From positions 2,361,650-2,425,649 of the forward strand of contig VYZI01000108.1 in assembly GCA_013397695.1 (NCBI GenBank): a stretch of DNA of 64,000 nucleotides, given 5' to 3'. The first letter of the stretch is position 1, and each line of letters starts with the position of its first letter. Of the stretch, positions 59,541-64,000 are shown in pieces. A model generated the notes under the pieces. It made no database searches and was not told the origin of the DNA. It saw only the letters and a list, made by a program, of their open reading frames with translations. The DNA is from Centropus unirufus. Taxonomy: Eukaryota; Chordata; Aves; Cuculiformes; Centropidae. The translations under genes were made by a program, and so were the position numbers.

Positions 59541-61340
59541 GTCTTGATCAGTTAGAGCCAGGACAATGTATTTAAGGGATCAGAGATGTCATTTCACATG
59601 TGAGTTCCTGTATTGCTGACTTAATTTAATGAAGTGTTATTAGTGACTTAGTTAAAGCAGTCCTTATTCAGTGACTTTGAGCCACTCAGTGTTTGAGTTC
59701 CTTTTAAAATTTGGCAGCAAATATGCACTGCTTCACTCTACATATAAATTACTATTTCACCCAAGTCATTTTAATATATGAAATTCTACCCTGATTTATG
59801 ATCCAAGTTGCTGTACTTTCAAATTTAATTTTGATGAAGTTCAGGGTTTTTTTAAATATTAAAAAGTAAAATTAGACTTTTAAAGCAAACACTTTATATT
59901 ACAGGAATAAAGTATATTTTTATCAACCCTGAGTTATCCTGCCTGGTTATTCAGGTCTTGTGGTTAAGTTTTGAGTCCAGCTCCTGAGGGAGAAGGCAGG
60001 GAGAGCTGGGGCTGAGATGAGCCCAGTGGGCTAGGGGAAGGCAGCTGCTGCCAGCTCTCTGGCACCTAAGAACGGAACTGGTCATGGGCCTTGTCATGAA
60101 CCAGGGCTTGCTTGCTTCACGTTTTAGAGGTTGAAGGGCACAGCCATTGAAAAGCAGCAGAGGAGCTATTTCTCCCTTTGATTTCATTTGGCTCTTGATG
60201 GCTTGCTGGCTCCTTGACTCTAGCTGGGTTTTCTGAAGTCACCGGGATTAGAGAGTGGCTCAGCTCTTCAGACTATGCAAAAGAGTATTTTCTTGCTTGG
60301 TCGCTTTTCCCTCTTTATAGACACAAGCTATTGCAGTACTGAGCTTTTAAGACACGTGAACCCCTGCTGTTTCCTGTAGCTTGGTTGACTGTGGAGACTG
60401 AAAACCACATGGATGGAGGCACGCCGGACTCTGTTCCTGCAGCGCACCAACAGACCTGTACATCCCATCATCTGCACTGGTATCAGCTCATAAATGGTGA
60501 TGGGGGTGTAAGTGTCACTTGGTACAACTGCAAGGGTCCCTGCTCTGTCCTAGGGCCTCCAGACTCTTTGTATTTCCTGACTCATGTGCAGCAGAAATTA
60601 ATGTGGTTTATTGCAGTTAGGGACAGGAGGAATGGCATTTGAAGGAAAAAGGATCTGGGGGCAAACTGAATACATGTGATATAAAAATGATTGAGTGGTA
60701 ATAAACTTTATAACAGCCTACTTCAGCATGTGCTTTCTCTCCAGTGCTTGGAAGGAGGCTGTGGACTATGGCTGTGTGTGCCTTTCATCACTTGGGAGCA
60801 TATCCTGCAATTCCGTTGGCCCTGAAGGCCAGGAGAACGTGACGCTCATTCCCATTATTTATCACTCTGATTTGTAGTTCCATGCCTCCCATTTCAAGGC
60901 ACTTCTATTAATTGGTTTCAGCTGACGATAGCTAACCCCAGTTATCAGCAACATTACCGCGTTTTGGAATGGTGTGGGTTATGATGAGTAATAATAGACA
61001 AACCAATATTTTTCCTAATGGGGCCCAAATCATGCTTGGCTCCCAAGTGCACTGATGGTTTGGCAGGCTGGAAAGGCTGAATAAAAGTTGCCTTCCAAGT
61101 GCACTGGCCTGAAAGGTGAATTTCTTGACTTGCATGCTTCAGGTTGCTGGGTTTTACATCTGGCAAGCCTCCAGAACAAATATTGCTTTTGGAAAACCCA
61201 AATTCTGCCATAAGAGTTAAGCTGCGGAGTATCAGGCCTCAAATGATAGGCTTGATTTAGACTTCTCTGGAGTTTAGAAATTGTAAATTTTATCAGCAGT
61301 GGTTTCAGGAAGAAATGCAAAGCAAATGTCAGCAAGTCAA
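59541..61340. other. JARID2: Unique intronic stretch, AT-rich at its start
   Basis: I recognise no transposon. Confidence 0.5.
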
Positions 61341-61640
61341 GAGGTTGTAGAGAGGTGTGTGTTGGTCTCTTCTCCCAAGTGACAGGTGATAGGATGAGGG
61401 GGAATGGTCTCAAGCCGGGCCAGGGCAGGTTCAGATTGGGCATTAGAAAGAAATTTTCACTGTGAAAGGGTCTTCAGGCCCTGGCAGAGGCTGCCCAGGA
61501 GGGTGGTGGAGTCCCCACCCCTGGAGGGGTTTAAAAGACGGGCAAATGAGGTGCTGAAGGGATATGGTTTAGTGTCGGTTAGGTATGGTTGGCCTTGGTG
61601 ATCTCAAAGGTCTTTTCCAACCTGGTGATTCTATGAATCT
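61341..61640 (+). mobile_element. CR1 LINE 3' fragment, younger class
   Basis: This is sense orientation, from GAGGTTGTAGAGAGGTGTGT through GTGACAGGTGATAGGATGAG and the 3' UTR to CCTGGTGATTCTATGAATCT. It is 5'-truncated. Confidence 0.95.
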
Positions 61641-62315
61641 AGCAGGGGCAAATTCAGCATAGAAATATAATCTATGTAATATTTTCTATAAGGTCACCTT
61701 AATTTCTATGGGAATGCTTTGTAAGAGGTGTTCTCAACCCGCAGGGTGTCATTGTGGCACCTTACAAACCTTTTCAGTTTCATGTGCTGGTACTGAAAGT
61801 TGTATTATTTGTTGGGTCATGGTTTGAGATCTCCTTAAAGAAAGAAAGTATCAAAAAGAATTTAGCAAAGGGGAGTGAAAATGGAAATTGGGTCATTTAA
61901 CTTCTCCCAGTCAGTCTGAGGCTGGCCAGAAGAGACAGTTTAATGCAAAAATCGGTGGTGCTTAGTTTCAACTTTTTTTTGTGTGGGCACCATATTGGGA
62001 AGAAAAAATGGAGCTATTATTTCATTGGATCTTTCCCACAAAAGAAATCCAGGCTTCTGCTTTGTAGGTAGTATTTTAAAAGCAGTGTAGAAAAGCTGCA
62101 GCCTGTGGCCACCATCTAGCCACTTCTGACTCCAAATCAAGAGAAGTCTGGTGTAGTTCAGAATGAACAAGAGCAAACTTTGACTGGAAAAAGGACAGAG
62201 CAATCTGATGTGGTGATATGATGTAGACTTCAGATAAGGTTATTTAAAAACAGGCAATGAGAGCAGTCAGAGGGGAATTCGAAGGGCTGAAAGGTTCCCA
62301 CTTGAAGGCAATGTA
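61641..62315. other. JARID2: Unique intronic stretch
   Basis: I see nothing recognisable here. Confidence 0.5.
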
Positions 62316-62840
62316 TCATAGAATCACCGCGTTGGAAAAGACCTCTGAAATCATCAATTCCAACCATACCTGTCTGCCACTAAACCATATCCCTACGCAG
62401 GTCATCTCCCTGGCTTTTATACACCTCCAGGGATGGGGACTCCACATCCTCCATGCGCAGCCTCTACCAGGGACTGAAATCCCTTTCCGTTAAGAATTTT
62501 TTCCTGATGTCCAGTCTGAACCTGCCTTGGTGTAGCTTGAGGCCATTCCCCCGTGTCATGTCACTTGGGAGGAGAGACCAGCACCCACCTCTCCACAACC
62601 TCCTTTCAGGCAGCTGTAGGCAGGGATAAGGTCTCCCCTCAGCCTCCTCTTCTCCAGGCTGAGCAACCCCAGTTCCCTCAGCCATTCCTCATTAAGACTT
62701 GTTCTCCAGCCCCTTCACCAGCTTTGTTGCCTTGTCTGAGCATGCTCCAGGACCTCAGTGTCCTTCTTTGAGTGAGGGGCCCAGAACTGGACACAGGATT
62801 CAAGGTGTGATCTCACCAGTGCTGAGCACAGGGGCAGAAA
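62316..62840 (-). mobile_element. CR1 LINE 3' fragment with ORF2 C-terminal remnant, younger class
   Basis: The + strand begins TCATAGAATCACCGCGTTGG, continues through the reversed 3' UTR and ORF2 end (CTTCTCCAGGCTGAGCAACC), and reaches CAGTGCTGAGCACAGGGGCA near 62840. It is 5'-truncated, and the ORF2 remnant is not intact. Confidence 0.96.
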
Positions 62841-64000
62841 ACAGTACTGCAGGCAGCTGAAGTCCCAAAGCAAGCAGAGGATCCGAGGCCTCACAGAGAA
62901 GGAGCGTTTGGCCGTGGCTGTGGCCAGGGTGCCAGTAGTTGGAGCAGGCAGCTTGCTGGAGGAGGTAGCTTGCTCTTGCTCTGGTTGTGCTTGGGTGTTT
63001 CTTTGAAGCTGAGCTTGGCTGAAGGCTCGGTTATGTGGTGGGTAAGTGCATCGATGGTGCCAAACAGGGATTTTCCTGACAGGAGGCCTGAAACGGTGTA
63101 GCGCTGCTGTGGGACTAGTGGAAAGTTTTGAACTGCTGTTTATTAGTAAGCATTTTTGGTTTAGTACCCTCAGTCCTGGCTGCCCAGCTTAGCTTGGAAG
63201 TGGTCGGCCCCCTCCCTGTTTTCTTTCCTAAGGTACAATTATAGAAAGGAGGACTGAAATGGCCAAGGGAAGGAAGTCCTAACAGCATTTCTCTGAGGAA
63301 ATAAGACTGTGGAACAAAGCCTCATTGTGCCATTTGCAAAAATATTTTGGTGGAGAGATGGGCAAGCATTCACCTGGATAAAATTGCACCTCTTCTGGTA
63401 ATAAGCTCTTAAAATACTGAGTAACTACTGAGCCAATAAAATTGTTAGTAATTTTCCTCCCTCTCATCCCAAAGCCTACCGAAGAACATGTTGGCTATTT
63501 CAATTCTCCCTTAAGTATGAGTGGTTTCACTGTTTGTTCCTAAGAGCTATATGATTGTATTATGTTGTAGTTACTTGTTGGAGTAGAATATTCAAATATT
63601 GTTACCCTTGTATAGGGCCCAGCGCTGCCATCCATCTGCGTGCTGTAGTATTCCTCCAGGAGAGAAAAGGCACCAAAGGAAAGGCAGCTGTGGCAGACAT
63701 TTCCCCTGCTTTGCTGGCAATCTGGAGTTCTTGTAAATGAGCGCCACTTGGCCAGAAGAATCAGGGTTGAGAAACAAATGTTTGATGTTCGTCCCTTTGG
63801 GGTTCAGGATTTTTTTTGGAAGGATCATAAATTGCAGTACCTGGAAGGAGTAGAATGAAGATCAAGACAACAACGAGTTGGGCCGGCTTTAATTCTGTAT
63901 TGATCTACAGCTAAATGCGAAAGACTCTCAACTATTCCTGACAACAGGGGTTCTGTAAAACAGGGATGATTTTGACAAAGCTGTGTCCCTTTTGGAGTGA
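62841..64000. other. JARID2: Unique intronic stretch to the window edge
   Basis: I see no recognised element or exon. Confidence 0.5.

Larger units (their letters stand above)
32715..64000 (+). other. JARID2: Part of the JARID2 intron downstream of the second coding exon
   Basis: The third JARID2 exon should begin with the rest of the Gly codon and then encode Leu-Leu-Gly-Asn-Asp. I found no such segment in the window, so the intron probably continues past the right edge. It is richer in CR1 than the upstream intron and holds the only assembly gap. Confidence 0.85.

Overview
The window is vertebrate, almost certainly avian, nuclear DNA. The evidence is about 22 fragments of the CR1 LINE family on both strands. 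Many end in the CR1-specific short repeat ATTCTATG, and nothing in the window looks bacterial or viral. The high CR1 density, with several copies closely resembling one another, suggests a bird lineage with late CR1 activity. I cannot name the species from sequence alone.

Only one protein-coding exon can be supported. Positions 32579-32714 (+ strand) are the second coding exon of JARID2, the Jumonji/ARID cofactor of Polycomb repressive complex 2. It has a branch-point-like site, a polypyrimidine tract and an AG acceptor upstream, and a GT donor downstream. It encodes the N-terminal segment that carries the ubiquitin-interacting motif reported to bind H2AK119ub1. The first coding exon (about 15 residues) and the third exon were not found, so I read 1-32578 as part of the upstream intron and 32715-64000 as part of the downstream intron.

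Layout: 1-8.6 kb is intron without recognised transposons, with a 20-bp tandem repeat carrying two POU octamers at 3681-3720. At 8.6-10.1 kb there are two antisense CR1 fragments. 10.1-26.2 kb is mostly unique, with one CR1 at 18.5-18.8 kb bracketed by an unusually long direct duplication of about 85-91 bp. 26-31 kb is a CR1 cluster with an AT-rich hairpin. About 30.6-34.7 kb, around the exon, has no recognised transposon. 34.8-48.6 kb is CR1-rich and includes the longest copy, a tandem pair, and a U2 snRNA-derived fragment abutting an antisense CR1. 48.9-56.6 kb is transposon-poor, contains a 31-base N gap, and has several stretches that look like conserved noncoding DNA. 56.6-62.8 kb holds five more CR1 fragments.

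Two main CR1 classes can be told apart by their 3' ends. One ends like AACCCAAACCATTCTATG (elements near 8.6, 18.5, 30.4, 56.7 and 59.4 kb). The other ends like AACCTGGTGATTCTATG (most of the rest). I found no new gene system. The most interesting observations are the long duplication flanking one CR1, the U2/CR1 head-to-head junction, a fold-back at one CR1 truncation point, and the paired octamer repeat inside JARID2.
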